From the NCBI GenBank assembly GCA_025617745.1, contig CM046855.1:40247663-40311662 (forward strand): a DNA stretch of 64,000 nt, in the 5' to 3' direction. Position numbers and translations under genes: made by a program. This stretch comes from Heliocidaris erythrogramma (taxonomy: Eukaryota > Echinodermata > Echinoidea > Camarodonta > Echinometridae). A model generated the notes under the pieces. The model saw only the letters and a program-made list of their open reading frames with translations. It ran no database searches and was not told the DNA's origin. Within the stretch, counting starts at the first letter, position 1. Each line of letters opens with the position of its first letter. Shown here one piece after another: positions 45,301 through 49,831 of this stretch.

Positions 45301-46401
45301 GATTAACGTCTTGCCAAAGGACGCTAGTGCTGCGGTGGGATTCGAACCCCGGACCTCGTGGTTCACAGTCCGGGGACTTATCCACTGATCCACAACACCT
45401 CTACAAAAAATATTACATTCGAGCTTGCGTGAAATTGACAATTACATTTACGTCTGTTGAGAGCCAGAAGGGCGTTAACTCTGTGTTAAAGTATATGAGT
45501 TAACGCCCTTCTTAATATGAATATCTTTCTTTGACTGCCTATATTGTTTTTGCAATGATCTTCCGTTTTGCAAATCGAATTCAATTTGGCTAGATGGTAA
45601 AATGGTTTAGTATATAAACAACAAAATCCTCCACATTAACCAGTTATTCTGTTTCGGTTTAGTATTACAGCTGGACTTGACTGCTCTGAATTAGATGTCT
45701 GATTATATTTACTTTTGCCGTTTACAAATAATCGGACAAAAATGTCTAATCAAAATAATACCAAACAAAACATGACGGAGTGTTTTTGAGCGTGATTGGC
45801 TGAGCATGGATACGAGCATAATATTTTCCATCACAGTAAGCATTATGAAACGTCTACTGAAAAAGGGTGGGGAGGGTGACTGAAGCCCCCCCCCCCCTCC
45901 AGTTCCTGGGCTCCTGGAATTAGACTAGTATTGCCTGTCGGTAGTCAAATACAGTGAAGTCAGATTACATAGAAAAGGATGGTTGACAAACTTTTTAGGA
46001 TGACTGCATGCCTTGAAAATACAAATACAAAAAAATACTGTTCTTGAATAATAAATTGATATCAACAAACTTCCTCATGACTTAAGGAATAACGGTTATT
46101 TGGTGTTTAAAGAAAATAATGTTTTTTCATCGTGCCTGATTAATACAGCAGTCACACCACCAAAATGTTTCAAAGCGACCAATTCATGGCCAGTCGGGGT
46201 AATGCAATTTTTCGTATGGTCTGTCGGTCTGATGTCAGTCCCGTTGGCGTGACCAGGGTTATAAAAGATGTACTCACCGACAGCGGTCATGAAAGCTTCG
46301 TTGGCAATGAACGAAATGAGAACGAGGACCGTCGAAAAAGTTCGATTGTTTTGAAGGCGATCCAGGCAAAATCTCCGCCGAAAAAAGTCAGACGACGGCA
46401 T
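2519..46401 (-). CDS. SLC18-like vesicular transporter (MFS), complete 14-exon gene
   Basis: Fourteen coding exons joined by GT/AG sites give 1614 nt, 537 residues and a TGA stop, with every junction in phase. The product is a 12-TM major facilitator protein resembling vesicular monoamine/acetylcholine transporters (proton-driven vesicle loading). Seen: TM1 about 23-45; a long luminal loop with N-glycosylation sequons at Asn53, Asn112 and Asn135; TM2 with GLLLATK (Lys167); SRAFHGIGGT; RYGDDERKK; TLIGPTLGSVMYGLVG (motif C-like); MGIAFANATLPIW; GTVDST (Asp420); and a charged tail. VMATs are 515-530 residues, so the length fits. Asn34 replaces the TM1 aspartate and other pocket positions differ, so the substrate is uncertain. 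The start is the first ATG of exon 1, just before TM1. Neither the 5' non-coding exons nor the poly(A) site could be placed. SLC18B1 is a less likely alternative because the match to SLC18A motifs is closer. Confidence 0.92.
2718..3226. other. Intron 13, no gene seen
   Basis: AT-rich intron with a poly-G tract at 2766-2777 and a degenerate GGGTTAGGGTT-like stretch at 2955-3020. The latter is not a regular telomere array. Confidence 0.5.
3227..3272 (-). CDS. SLC18-like exon 13 (residues 457-471)
   Basis: A 46-nt exon encoding TLTSGTVVTYIGFN, matching GPSAGGAIAKAIGFPW. The acceptor is TTGACTTCACAG and the donor GTAAGT. It is needed to bring exon 12 (phase 1) into the phase of exon 14. Confidence 0.88.
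3552..4115. mobile_element. hAT-like non-autonomous element with poly-G ends
   Basis: Terminal inverted repeats CAGGGGCGTCGCTAG and its complement (one mismatch), 8-bp flanks GAAATATA and AATGTATA matching at 5 of 8 sites, and a poly-G tract just inside each end. The internal DNA is pyrimidine-rich with no transposase. Same-family starts (CAGGGGCGTCGCTAG, CAGGGGCGGCGCTAC) occur at 5733 and 35704. It lies in intron 12, 34 bp from exon 12. Confidence 0.7.
4149..4268 (-). CDS. SLC18-like exon 12 (residues 417-456)
   Basis: Encodes GTVDSTVIGVMYRIVDVWHE and then a TM11 ending EFCLAYTL. This matches GMVDSSMMPIMGYLVDLRH...FCMGYAIG. The TM10 aspartate (VMAT2 Asp399) is kept as Asp420. The donor is GTAAGC. 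A 564-bp hAT-like repeat begins 34 bp beyond the exon end. Confidence 0.9.
4502..4538 (-). CDS. SLC18-like exon 11 (residues 405-416)
   Basis: A 37-nt microexon-like segment encoding LIPSMCLIGFAF, matching GLI.PN.GVGFAIG. The acceptor is GACCTGGCAG and the donor GTAAGT. It is too short for an ORF finder; it was placed by phase and homology. Confidence 0.85.
5175..5226 (-). CDS. SLC18-like exon 10 (residues 387-404)
   Basis: A 52-nt exon encoding FRCMFIGALAMVIGIST (TM9), matching RWLCALLGM..VG.S. The donor is GTAAGA and the acceptor CATACAG. Confidence 0.88.
5566..5644 (-). CDS. SLC18-like exon 9 (residues 361-386)
   Basis: Encodes LIFVPTSVMHIIVGPLIGYW and then NKTLK, matching VAFLPASISYLIGTNIFG.L..K (TM8). 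The acceptor is TTTTCTTCTCTAG and the donor GTACAC. His371 lies where VMAT2 has Tyr341. Confidence 0.9.
5733..5800. repeat. hAT-like terminus plus poly-G tract
   Basis: CAGGGGCGTCGCTAG followed by a G-rich run to 5773, the same edge as the 3552-4115 element. The matching other end was not found. Confidence 0.45.
5818..6000 (+). repeat. Dispersed direct repeat, copy 1
   Basis: About 180 bp, roughly 95% identical to 14547-14735. Starts TGATGGACA and ends near CATCATATT. The two copies flank the Gypsy fossil and other insertions. Whether they are its LTRs or an unrelated repeat is unresolved. Confidence 0.7.
6806..7653 (-). mobile_element. PIF/Harbinger element, internally deleted
   Basis: Perfect long TIRs beginning GGCCCATGTGCATAAAAGG, 3-bp target duplication CTG (6803-6805 and 7654-7656), and Harbinger transposase remnants inside. 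At 848 bp it is too short for the full transposase plus the Myb-like partner gene. It sits inside the integrase end of the Gypsy fossil. Confidence 0.9.
6982..7484 (-). pseudogene. Harbinger transposase fragment (HARBI1-like)
   Basis: The first frame (7484 to about 7155) reads MTTNQSAFGHRPDNM, RNPLDFFDDDKVYERYRFTR and LPYQQVLIALQYYATGTFHS then GD, the usual N-terminal half. The reading then continues one frame over as DDFVKFPDENTIGEF and RRFPGVIGCVDGTHIWIEP, which contains the first catalytic Asp of the DDE domain, and stops at 6982. There is thus a frameshift near 7155, and the rest of the DDE domain is missing. Confidence 0.85.
7846..8784. mobile_element. TA-flanked DNA transposon, non-autonomous (Tc1/mariner-like)
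   Basis: TIRs of about 25 bp (GGGTAAACTGGGGGAATATG...) with TA duplications at 7844-7845 and 8785-8786. Internal subterminal copies of GGGGTAATATGGAGCCC occur near 8039, and its complement near 8365. No transposase frame. The 939-bp element interrupts the integrase of the Gypsy fossil. Confidence 0.85.
8217..8329. mobile_element. Nested foldback MITE with TA flanks
   Basis: CCCTTGTA/TACAAGGG ends, TA on both sides (8215-8216, 8330-8331), and long arms pairing almost throughout (ACCATGGTAAT, TTCAACCAAATTACCAT). It lies inside the 7846-8784 element, itself inside the Gypsy fossil. Confidence 0.75.
9638..10340. other. Unassigned stretch within the Gypsy span
   Basis: A poly-G tract at 9876-9891 and G-rich phrases such as CCGGGATAGGGGG repeated at about 10025-10140. 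No recognisable retrotransposon domain; it may be an inserted low-complexity repeat. Confidence 0.4.
11519..12976. mobile_element. 1.46-kb TIR/foldback element (hAT-like, uncertain)
   Basis: Ends CAGTGTAGTAAAATCACG and its complement, with further inner matches around CGTTATAACG. A second large inverted pair (about 12095-12190 and 12755-12838) contains the GCGAGCGAAGCGAGCC motif. Flanking 8-mers GCATTCAT and TTATACAT match at 5 of 8. No transposase. It hosts the CACTA MITE at 12515-12750. Confidence 0.7.
12515..12750. mobile_element. CACTA-type MITE, copy 1
   Basis: Ends CACTATGAACATGGCGAAC and near-complement, with nearly the whole element self-complementary. The 3-bp duplication TCG (12512-12514, 12751-12753) is confirmed by the uninterrupted inverted copy of the host sequence near 12165-12180. 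The CACTA end plus 3-bp TSD fits the EnSpm/CACTA superfamily. Confidence 0.85.
13628..14349. mobile_element. GC-rich PIF/Harbinger-type MITE
   Basis: TIR TGCCTAGTTCACATTTG, 3-bp duplication TAA (13625-13627, 14350-14352). The interior is much richer in GC than its surroundings and dense with CGTGCG/CGTACGG/GTGCGAT words on both strands. Open frames inside are composition artefacts. Confidence 0.8.
14547..14735 (+). repeat. Dispersed direct repeat, copy 2
   Basis: Second copy of the 5818-6000 repeat in the same orientation. A 6-bp insertion and a few substitutions separate them. Confidence 0.7.
14885..15770. repeat. Composite of hAT-family fragments with poly-G/C ends
   Basis: Several partial copies of the repeat phrase 'TCGGGCAGCGAGGAGCC', 'CACCACTTCATATTCGG' and 'TATGTAACTTCTGT', with a short triplication at 15575-15645 (GGGCAACCACCACTTTATAT). 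The same phrases occur inverted at 3660-3960, so these are relatives of the 3552-4115 element. Confidence 0.6.
15771..16389. other. Intron 8 end, no feature recognised
   Basis: AT-rich DNA with no repeat or exon that I can support. Confidence 0.4.
16390..16485 (-). CDS. SLC18-like exon 8 (residues 329-360)
   Basis: Encodes LALLTTMGIAFANATLPIW and then a TPEWQI end, matching FANMGIAMLEPALPIW...KWQLG (TM7). The positions of VMAT2 Asn305 and Glu312 appear as Thr335 and Asn342; the Trp of PIW is kept. The donor is GTATGA. Confidence 0.92.
17000..17104 (-). CDS. SLC18-like exon 7 (residues 294-328)
   Basis: Encodes the central cytosolic loop and the start of TM7. The ending VMNPYTLLVS matches LLKDPYILIAAG of VMATs. 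The acceptor is TTTCTACTCACAG and the donor GTATGT. Confidence 0.9.
17408..18092. repeat. Minisatellite that inverts at its centre
   Basis: Left half (17408-17840): about 14-16-bp units of the form CCCCGGACAACTAC. Right half (17841-18092): the complement, GTAGTTGTCCGGGG, in the other direction. The turning point is AACTACGGGGGGTAGTT. The whole can fold as one long hairpin. It lies in intron 6, starting 107 nt downstream of the exon 6 donor. Confidence 0.9.
18199..18288 (-). CDS. SLC18-like exon 6 (residues 264-293)
   Basis: Encodes GPTLGSVMYGLVGQPAPFLI and then LSATLLACV, the best-conserved block of the family (VMAT: VGPPFGSVMYEFVGK.APFL). The acceptor is CTCTCTCCAG and the donor GTATGT. Confidence 0.93.
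18534..18668. mobile_element. Harbinger-type MITE with CAG target duplication
   Basis: Perfect TIR GGCCCTGTTTCATAAAA and complement, 135 bp, with 3-bp duplication CAG (18531-18533, 18669-18671). Shares the GGCCC terminus and C-W-G type duplication with the element at 6806-7653. A half-related end (TTTTATGAAACGGGACCCAG) lies at 18998-19019. Confidence 0.8.
18684..18860 (+). mobile_element. tRNA-headed SINE
   Basis: A-box-like TGGTCTAGCGG and B-box GGTTCGAAAC, then the body ACTGAGTCACGTCTTTCGG and GGTCGGTCCCAGACG shared with the 7SL-like-headed copies at 26370, 31820 and 57755. Confidence 0.75.
19293..19385 (-). mobile_element. tRNA-like SINE head
   Basis: On the minus strand: AGCCTGGTGGTTAAGTCGCT (A box) and GGTTCGAATCCCG (B box). 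The cloverleaf stems, notably the T stem, do not pair well, so it is a SINE head rather than a working tRNA gene. Confidence 0.5.
19536..19631 (-). CDS. SLC18-like exon 5 (residues 232-263)
   Basis: Encodes ISYLAVRYGDDERKKGFVLG and then LVISGFAFGTL, matching the family's A.RY.DD.ER loop and TM5 start. The donor is GTAAGT. The acceptor, CGTAAAAG, is weak in pyrimidines but is fixed by phase and homology. Confidence 0.9.
20596..20679 (-). CDS. SLC18-like exon 4 (residues 204-231)
   Basis: Encodes MAFADSLVVLFLSRAFHGIG followed by GTGMEIA. This is TM4 with the conserved R...GIG pattern; the Arg aligns with VMAT2 Arg189. The acceptor is TTATTACAG and the donor GTTAAT. Confidence 0.9.
21085..21143 (-). 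CDS. SLC18-like exon 3 (residues 185-203)
   Basis: A 59-nt exon encoding IGLFWPFFFSTLFTLTASF (TM3). The acceptor is TTTCTCTTTCAG and the donor GTAAGA. It directly continues SLLIDK of exon 2, matching the TNRIGY...FAGF region of VMATs. The intron before it is 17.8 kb. Confidence 0.88.
21745..21960 (+). mobile_element. tRNA-derived SINE with AT-rich tail
   Basis: A-box TGGTCTAGTGG and B-box GGTTCAAATCC 50 bp apart, then a short body (CTGATTCTTGTTATCC) and an (ATT/ATC)n tail. The tail part is repeated at 27172 just after the gap. Confidence 0.65.
22454..22760 (-). mobile_element. 5'-truncated LINE 3' end with (ATT)n tail
   Basis: The minus strand reads DRSFACAGSTLWNQPPQPL then SFKSSLKTHLFK, the C-terminal signature of non-LTR ORF2, then a GCTCAAGG..TTTATAAATACC end and (ATT)7. 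Lies in duplication copy A; its twin is at 27786-28100. Confidence 0.7.
23040..23198 (+). repeat. 15-bp minisatellite (AAAAATGCCAGAGGT) plus poly-C tract
   Basis: Nine units with G/T and T/A variants, then a 22-base C run. A few inverted units (CTGGCATTTTT) lie 700 bp downstream at 23870-23930. Twin at 28375-28532. Confidence 0.9.
23565..23715 (-). repeat. Small array of the TTCGGAAATACGAACC family
   Basis: Starts with the conserved edge GGGGCATTTCGTTTTTCCG and has about seven degenerate AAGGTTCG.ATTCCG units. Twin at about 28895-29048. Confidence 0.65.
24570..25275 (+). repeat. TTGGTCTAAT-core degenerate array 1
   Basis: About 40 units of 14-18 bp, core (T/C)(T/G)GGTCTAAT or TTCGTCTAAT joined by short variable spacers (ATCATCA, AACCA, TATCA). 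A poly-G tract lies 80 bp before it. No coding frame. Confidence 0.85.
25430..25990 (+). repeat. Pyrimidine-rich low-complexity stretch
   Basis: Long CT-rich DNA with recurring CATCTTTC and TTATTCTTT words. Hydrophobic open frames here are composition artefacts. A twin lies at 30890-31440, an inverted relative at 32770-33055 and others at 37620-37900. Confidence 0.7.
25997..26330. mobile_element. CACTGTAAAAAA-ended transposon fragment (copy A)
   Basis: Begins CACTGTAAAAAATAACTG and is full of CTGTAAAA/TTTTACAG words. Followed directly by a SINE. Its continuation with similar words is seen after copy B at 32265-32455. Confidence 0.55.
26370..26612 (+). mobile_element. SINE with 7SL/Alu-like head (copy A)
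   Basis: Head GGGCGTTGTGGCGTGCGCC then CTGTAATCCAGCTAC resembles the 5' Alu domain of 7SL RNA. It is followed by a B-box CAGGTTCGAGACTG, the body CGTCTTTCGGATGGTGACG and a (CA)n-rich end whose last unit is repeated. Confidence 0.7.
26666..27165. other. Assembly gap (500 N)
   Basis: Exactly 500 N, a usual placeholder for a gap of unknown size. The open frame across it is meaningless. Confidence 0.99.
27786..28100 (-). mobile_element. 5'-truncated LINE 3' end (twin in duplication copy B)
   Basis: Near-identical to 22454-22760, including the LWN..LKTHLF coding end and the ATT-rich tail. Confidence 0.7.
28375..28532 (+). repeat. 15-bp minisatellite plus poly-C tract (twin)
   Basis: Copy B of the 23040-23198 array with a slightly different order of variants. 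Inverted units at 29328-29375. Confidence 0.9.
30028..30722 (+). repeat. TTGGTCTAAT-core degenerate array 2 (copy B)
   Basis: Near-identical twin of the array at 24570-25275. Confidence 0.85.
31460..32460. mobile_element. CACTGTAAAAAA-ended transposon with inserted SINEs (copy B)
   Basis: Left end CACTGTAAAAAATAACTG, right part rich in CTGTAAAA words up to ATTTTTTAACAG near 32451. One full and one rearranged SINE copy (31820-32190) sit in the middle. No transposase frame. Confidence 0.55.
31820..32190 (+). mobile_element. SINE with 7SL/Alu-like head (copy B, rearranged repeat)
   Basis: Same head and body as 26370, then a second partial copy from CTGTAATCCAGCTACC at about 32038 with a doubled GTGACGTTAAAGG. 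Confidence 0.7.
32461..33060. other. Repeat-rich gap without genes
   Basis: Includes GCGAGCGAGCGAGCGAAGCG at 32583, a G/C-rich phrase at 32720-32750 and a purine-rich inverse of the CT-rich stretch. No gene seen. Confidence 0.5.
33480..33640 (-). repeat. TTGGTCTAAT-core array 3, inverted
   Basis: About ten units reading ATTAGACCAAATGGT, the complement of arrays 1, 2 and 4. A 20-base poly-G tract precedes it at 33303-33322. Confidence 0.8.
34200..34745 (+). repeat. TTGGTCTAAT-core array 4
   Basis: About 32 units; one 50-bp segment (CATTTGGGCTACACCTAC...) is duplicated exactly near 34477 and 34524. It follows a poly-C tract at 34004-34027. Confidence 0.85.
34760..36640. other. Intron 2 segment, no gene seen
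   Basis: AT-rich DNA with a GCGAGCGAGCGTAGCGAGC motif (35510), a hAT-like start CAGGGGCGGCGCTAC (35704), (ATT)n at 35846-35920 and poly-C tracts at 35967-35982 and 36096-36110. Confidence 0.5.
36640..37100 (-). repeat. TTGGTCTAAT-core array 5, inverted
   Basis: About 28 units of the form ATTAGACCAAGTGGT. It merges into another degenerate array at 37145. Confidence 0.85.
37145..37388 (+). repeat. TTTTACATTTGTGG degenerate array plus poly-C tract
   Basis: About nine units of 20-27 bp around TTTTACA(T/C)TTGTGG, ending in a 23-base C run at 37366-37388. Confidence 0.75.
38462..38850 (+). repeat. 26-bp array 1 (TTCGGAATTACGAACCC)
   Basis: About 12 units of 25-27 bp followed by shorter 14-17-bp units. 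Preceded by CT repeats and followed by (ATT)n. The unit length is not a multiple of three and has no stop in this direction, so frames stay open by chance. Confidence 0.9.
38956..39262 (-). CDS. SLC18-like exon 2 (residues 82-184)
   Basis: Encodes the rest of the long luminal loop, with sequons NLS and NTT and several cysteines, and then TM2 with GLLLATKFMMRILL. The acceptor follows a pyrimidine-rich CTCTCTCAATACAG and the donor is GTGAGA. It is phase 1 in and phase 2 out. A second possible acceptor inside the exon (TTGTTACAG) would shorten the loop, but it needs a phase that exon 1 does not supply. Confidence 0.88.
39270..39340 (+). repeat. (GA)n microsatellite
   Basis: AGAGAGAAAG repeats next to the exon 2 acceptor of the SLC18-like gene; on the coding strand this gives a strong pyrimidine tract. 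Confidence 0.85.
39670..43190. repeat. Long unit marked by spaced TTACGGAATGAC motifs
   Basis: The motif or one-to-three-base variants occur near 39686, 41301, 41518, 42545, 42706 and 43176. Edges read GGGCATTTCC...TTACGGAATG (left) and TTACGTAATGCCC (right), suggesting inverted ends. No transposase frame. May be a large non-autonomous transposon holding the 58-bp repeat. Confidence 0.45.
40399..40690 (+). repeat. 58-bp tandem repeat, five copies
   Basis: Unit with core GACGACGAACGACTCACCG followed by CTTCGTCACGTCTTTTCTG. Starts at about 40400, 40458, 40516, 40574 and 40632, the last diverging. It sits in a C/T-rich region (40040-40920) with no recognised gene. Confidence 0.9.
43290..44170. 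repeat. Mixed decayed repeats
   Basis: GCGTGCGAAATTGG/AGCACGCGAAGCGTGC phrases and a pair of related G-rich segments near 43880 and 44050 (GGGTGGGTGCAGGGAGG and AATTTGAGAGAAA). No gene seen. Confidence 0.4.
45045..45408 (-). mobile_element. Full-length tRNA-derived SINE
   Basis: Minus strand: tRNA head (A box ATCAGTGGATAAG, B box GGGGTTCGAATCCC), body with GTGTTAAATGGGTACCCGG, and a tail GGCGCGTTATAAATGCC then (ATT)4. The tail resembles that of the LINE end at 571-965. Confidence 0.85.
46158..46401 (-). CDS. SLC18-like exon 1 (residues 1-81)
   Basis: Holds the start ATG (46401-46399), a basic cytosolic N-terminus, TM1 and the start of the luminal loop (NGT sequon). It ends in phase 1. The donor is most likely GTGTGA after 46158; a GTGGTG donor three bases earlier keeps the same phase, so the exact edge is slightly ambiguous. 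Confidence 0.88.
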
Positions 46402-46607
46402 CTTTAATGTTTTATGGTGTGAGTACGAGTTAGTTATTGAATATCTAGATTTGTAGCAATTGAAAACAAGCAGTTTTATGATCTAATAGCGAGTTGGTCG
46501 GTCCGCAGCAGCCAACTGTCTGTTATGAACCTATGGTATACCGTAAAACGCGGATTAATTCACACCGAACACGACAACGACAAACGACACGACAGCACGA
46601 CATGCTA
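46402..46607 (-). promoter_or_regulatory. 5' flank of the SLC18-like start codon
   Basis: 206 bp between the start ATG and a TIR element. On the minus strand it begins with TCGTG/TCGTT-rich repeats and ends TTAAAG before ATG. It may be 5' UTR and proximal promoter; no core element is certain. Confidence 0.2.
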
Positions 46608-47467
46608 CACTGTAAAAAAATCGTTGAAATCACTCAAAAAAAGTTCGTCAACGGATTGCCTTGACTATTTTAAGTATTTGTAACAAGGAATTTTAAGTAG
46701 AATTTACTTATTTTGCTTAATAAACTCAGTTAAATTGAGTTACATTAATAATTTAAGTATTGTAATCATGATAGATAACAATTTAAAAAAACTTATGACA
46801 TGATTATACTTGTACCCATCTAACATTCACTGACACTCTTTCAATTTAGGATTTAATTGAATATCTACCACCATCACCAACAAACACTATTACATACGCT
46901 TTAAGTTGACAACTATTGAAAGGGCTCCGTTTTTTTTAATCGTAGCATCTTATAAAGAAAAATGGTTGACAATTTTCCTGAAATATCAAGTTTTGATTAG
47001 TTTTGATTGGAGTGACAATTAAAAGTTGTCTTATCTTCTTATTATTGCTTAAATGAATCAGGAAACATTTTAAACTCCTTAAATTCCCATTCAACCACAA
47101 AAAAAGAATTCTTTAATTCTAAAAAAGAGATTAACTTGGTCTTAATGAATAATGTTAATTCAATTATTACGCACTGCACCCGTCTTTACTTTAAAATAAT
47201 AAGTACAATCAACATAAATTGGTTGAGTAATACGTACACATTCTTACTTTGAGTTAACAATAATAAATTAATAAAAGTTGAAATTACTTAAATGTTCTTT
47301 TGTATTTAATTTTACTTAAAATTTTCACGTATATTCTACTAAATTTAAAAATTTAATTTATTATGACTTAAATCGAGTGCGTAAGTGGCAAAACTTATGT
47401 TTTGAAGTAAATTCTACGTGGGAAAAATAAGTAAAAGTTACTAATGGGCATATTATTCTTTACAGTG
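46608..47467. mobile_element. CACTGTAAA-ended TIR element near the SLC18-like start
   Basis: Ends CACTGTAAAAAAAT and ATTCTTTACAGTG, flanked by TA on both sides (46606-46607, 47468-47469). 860 bp, AT-rich, no transposase. Related ends occur at 25997 and 31460. Confidence 0.75.
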
Positions 47468-47799
47468 TACATGTCAAACAGCAAAAAACCAGTGCACACC
47501 GCACACGACATTCGCTAAAAGTCTTGCTGGAGAGATGGTGATGATTGCAGTCGACATCGAACTGTACCTTGCAGCCATTTTTGTGTGTATAGTACAAGCT
47601 TGCCAAGCCTAGCGCCATTCAACATATCCACTTAGCCGTACATATAATTGACTGCACAATGGACTGGCTTGTAATGAATGCAGGTCAATGGATTCTATGC
47701 AGCATGAATCATCGATATAAGAAAGATAATGCACGAGTCAATATCTCTAATCTTTGTCAGATTAAAAAACAAAGATTTGAAAATCATGGTTTTAATTTG

Positions 47800-49110
47800 T
47801 CTAAGTTCTACTGACCAACCCAACATCAATCAATAAATTGGATGAGCTTGAAATTGTTATGAAAGATCATAAATTTGATTTAGTCACTCTGACGGAAAGT
47901 AAAAGATTCACCTCTCGAGTTATTATCTATAGATGGTTTCGCCACCTTCTCTAAGCCTCGCGAAGGGCGACAAGGAGGCGGAGTAACCGTACTTGCCAAG
48001 CATGAACTGCACCCTCATCTTATAACTGATATTACTGTACCAGAGAATATTGAAGCATTGTGGGTAATGTTAAGACCCCCACACTTACCAAGGCGAATTT
48101 CTTGTATTATTCTTTGTGTTCTTTACTTTCCAACCAAAAGTCCCAATGAGGCTGACTGTGTTGATCATGTCATCACGACCATTAAATTGATGCTCAATTT
48201 GTGAGACATCCTGATGCAGGAATAATAGTACTAGGTCATATAAATGATTTGAATTTTAAAAATATTTTAAGAGATGATAGATTTTAAAAAGTAGTGGATA
48301 AATCGACAAGAGGACGTAAAATACTGGACAAGAATTTTACAAATATTTCTAAATTTTATCATTTGGCACCCAGCTATTATTTTAAAACAAAATAGTGAAA
48401 GGAAGAATAGGATTGTTCGCCCACTGAAAGACAGTGGAATACGGTCCTTTGGTCAATGGTTAACATCATACACGTGGGAAGAAGTGTTCCTAAATACCTC
48501 TGATTTATCATTGAAGTGTACCAGGTTGATTGATACTATTAAAACTCAATTTGATTTATATTTACCTACATGTGAAGTGAAAGTGTGTAGTATTGACACC
48601 CTTGGGTAACTCCACTCATTAAAGGAGAATGAAACTCAGCAAACATTAGCTGATAATCCTGTGGAAAATTGTCAGCCTGTTCAAAATATCTTGAAGATAC
48701 TTCTATTTGATTACTCAGTAAGGAGAACAATCTCTCTAAAGTTTGCAGATTCCTTCACTATGAACATGGCGAACAACGAAGCGGACAAAATATACAGCTC
48801 CTCAGCGTACCCTCCACAATTGCTCTGGTAGACAAAAGAACATCCCTTCATTGCTATTATGTAAATTAAGTAGAACAGGTGAATATGCACGTGACACCTG
48901 TTCTACATACTTTTACATAATAGCAATCAAGGGATGTTCTTTTGTCTACCAGAGCAATTGTGGAATGTACAATGAGGAGCTGTATATTTTGTGATCCTCT
49001 TCTTTGTTCGCCATGTTCATAGTGTATTAATCTGGGTTATTCAGTGACAACTTAAAAGCATTCAACGACCGACTATTTCTTTGATTCACACTAAGACTGT
49101 TCCATCATGT
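47800..49110 (+). pseudogene. CR1/L2-like LINE fragment (endonuclease region), decayed
   Basis: Frames read INKLDELEIVMKDHKFDLVT then LTESK, GRQGGGVTVLAKHELHPHL, PDAGIIVLGHINDLNF and SFGQWLTSYTWEEVF. These match the APE-type endonuclease and the start of the linker of CR1/L2 LINEs. The usual GDFN motif reads GHIN. Several stops and frameshifts are present, no RT domain is found, and a CACTA MITE interrupts it at 48756-49024. Confidence 0.75.
48756..49024. mobile_element. CACTA-type MITE, copy 2
   Basis: Same ends (CACTATGAACATGGCGAAC) and the same inner phrases (ACAAAAGAACATCCCTTCAT) as copy 1. At 269 bp it is longer in the centre. No clean 3-bp duplication is visible. It interrupts a CR1/L2-like LINE. 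Confidence 0.8.
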
Positions 49111-49831
49111 ACATCCCATGTATTCAAAAGTAAGGAGGAGAACATGATAAAATCGTACAGAAAGAAGGACTCGCTAAAGAGAGAGAAGAAAGCTTGAGAG
49201 TGAAGTGAATTACTTTGTAAAAGTGCCCCTTCCCCTTTTGATCTCTGATAAGCGCCCAGTTTATTTTGTCACGTGCCCCTTTGCAGTCGACAATTTCCCA
49301 ATTTCCTTTGAAATAAGTGTCCATTTCCGTTCTCATAAGTGCCCATTATAATCTGTTGTAAGTGCCTGTTTTCTTGGCGCCCCTCCCCCACTTTGAAAGT
49401 CACTCGGTCGCCCCTGAAGAAGACTAGACTACAAGCAAACCACCTCAGCCCCCCCCCCCCCAGAAAAGAAATAATATAATTGTCTGACATGTTAATGCCA
49501 GAGTCGTCACTCAATATAGTAGACGAGGGAGGGGAGGGGGCAATTCATATGTAATGACGTATTTCTTTTGTAATATCTATATTTTCATGACAGTTCACGT
49601 CAGGCTTACTCCTCGTTTGTTTCGTTCCCTTCATTGTATTTTTTAAAATTTGGTTCGGCTATTTAAAGTCGGCCAAGTCTAATTTATTATTTATCATTCG
49701 TGTGTGAACCTGTATACATGTATCGGGCCAGTAACTGGGATTTTCAAGAGGGTTCAAACTAAAAAATAGTGGACCTTTCTCAGTGAAGCGACGAAGGAGG
49801 CTATAGGGTCTGAGAAGGGTATATTTTTAGG

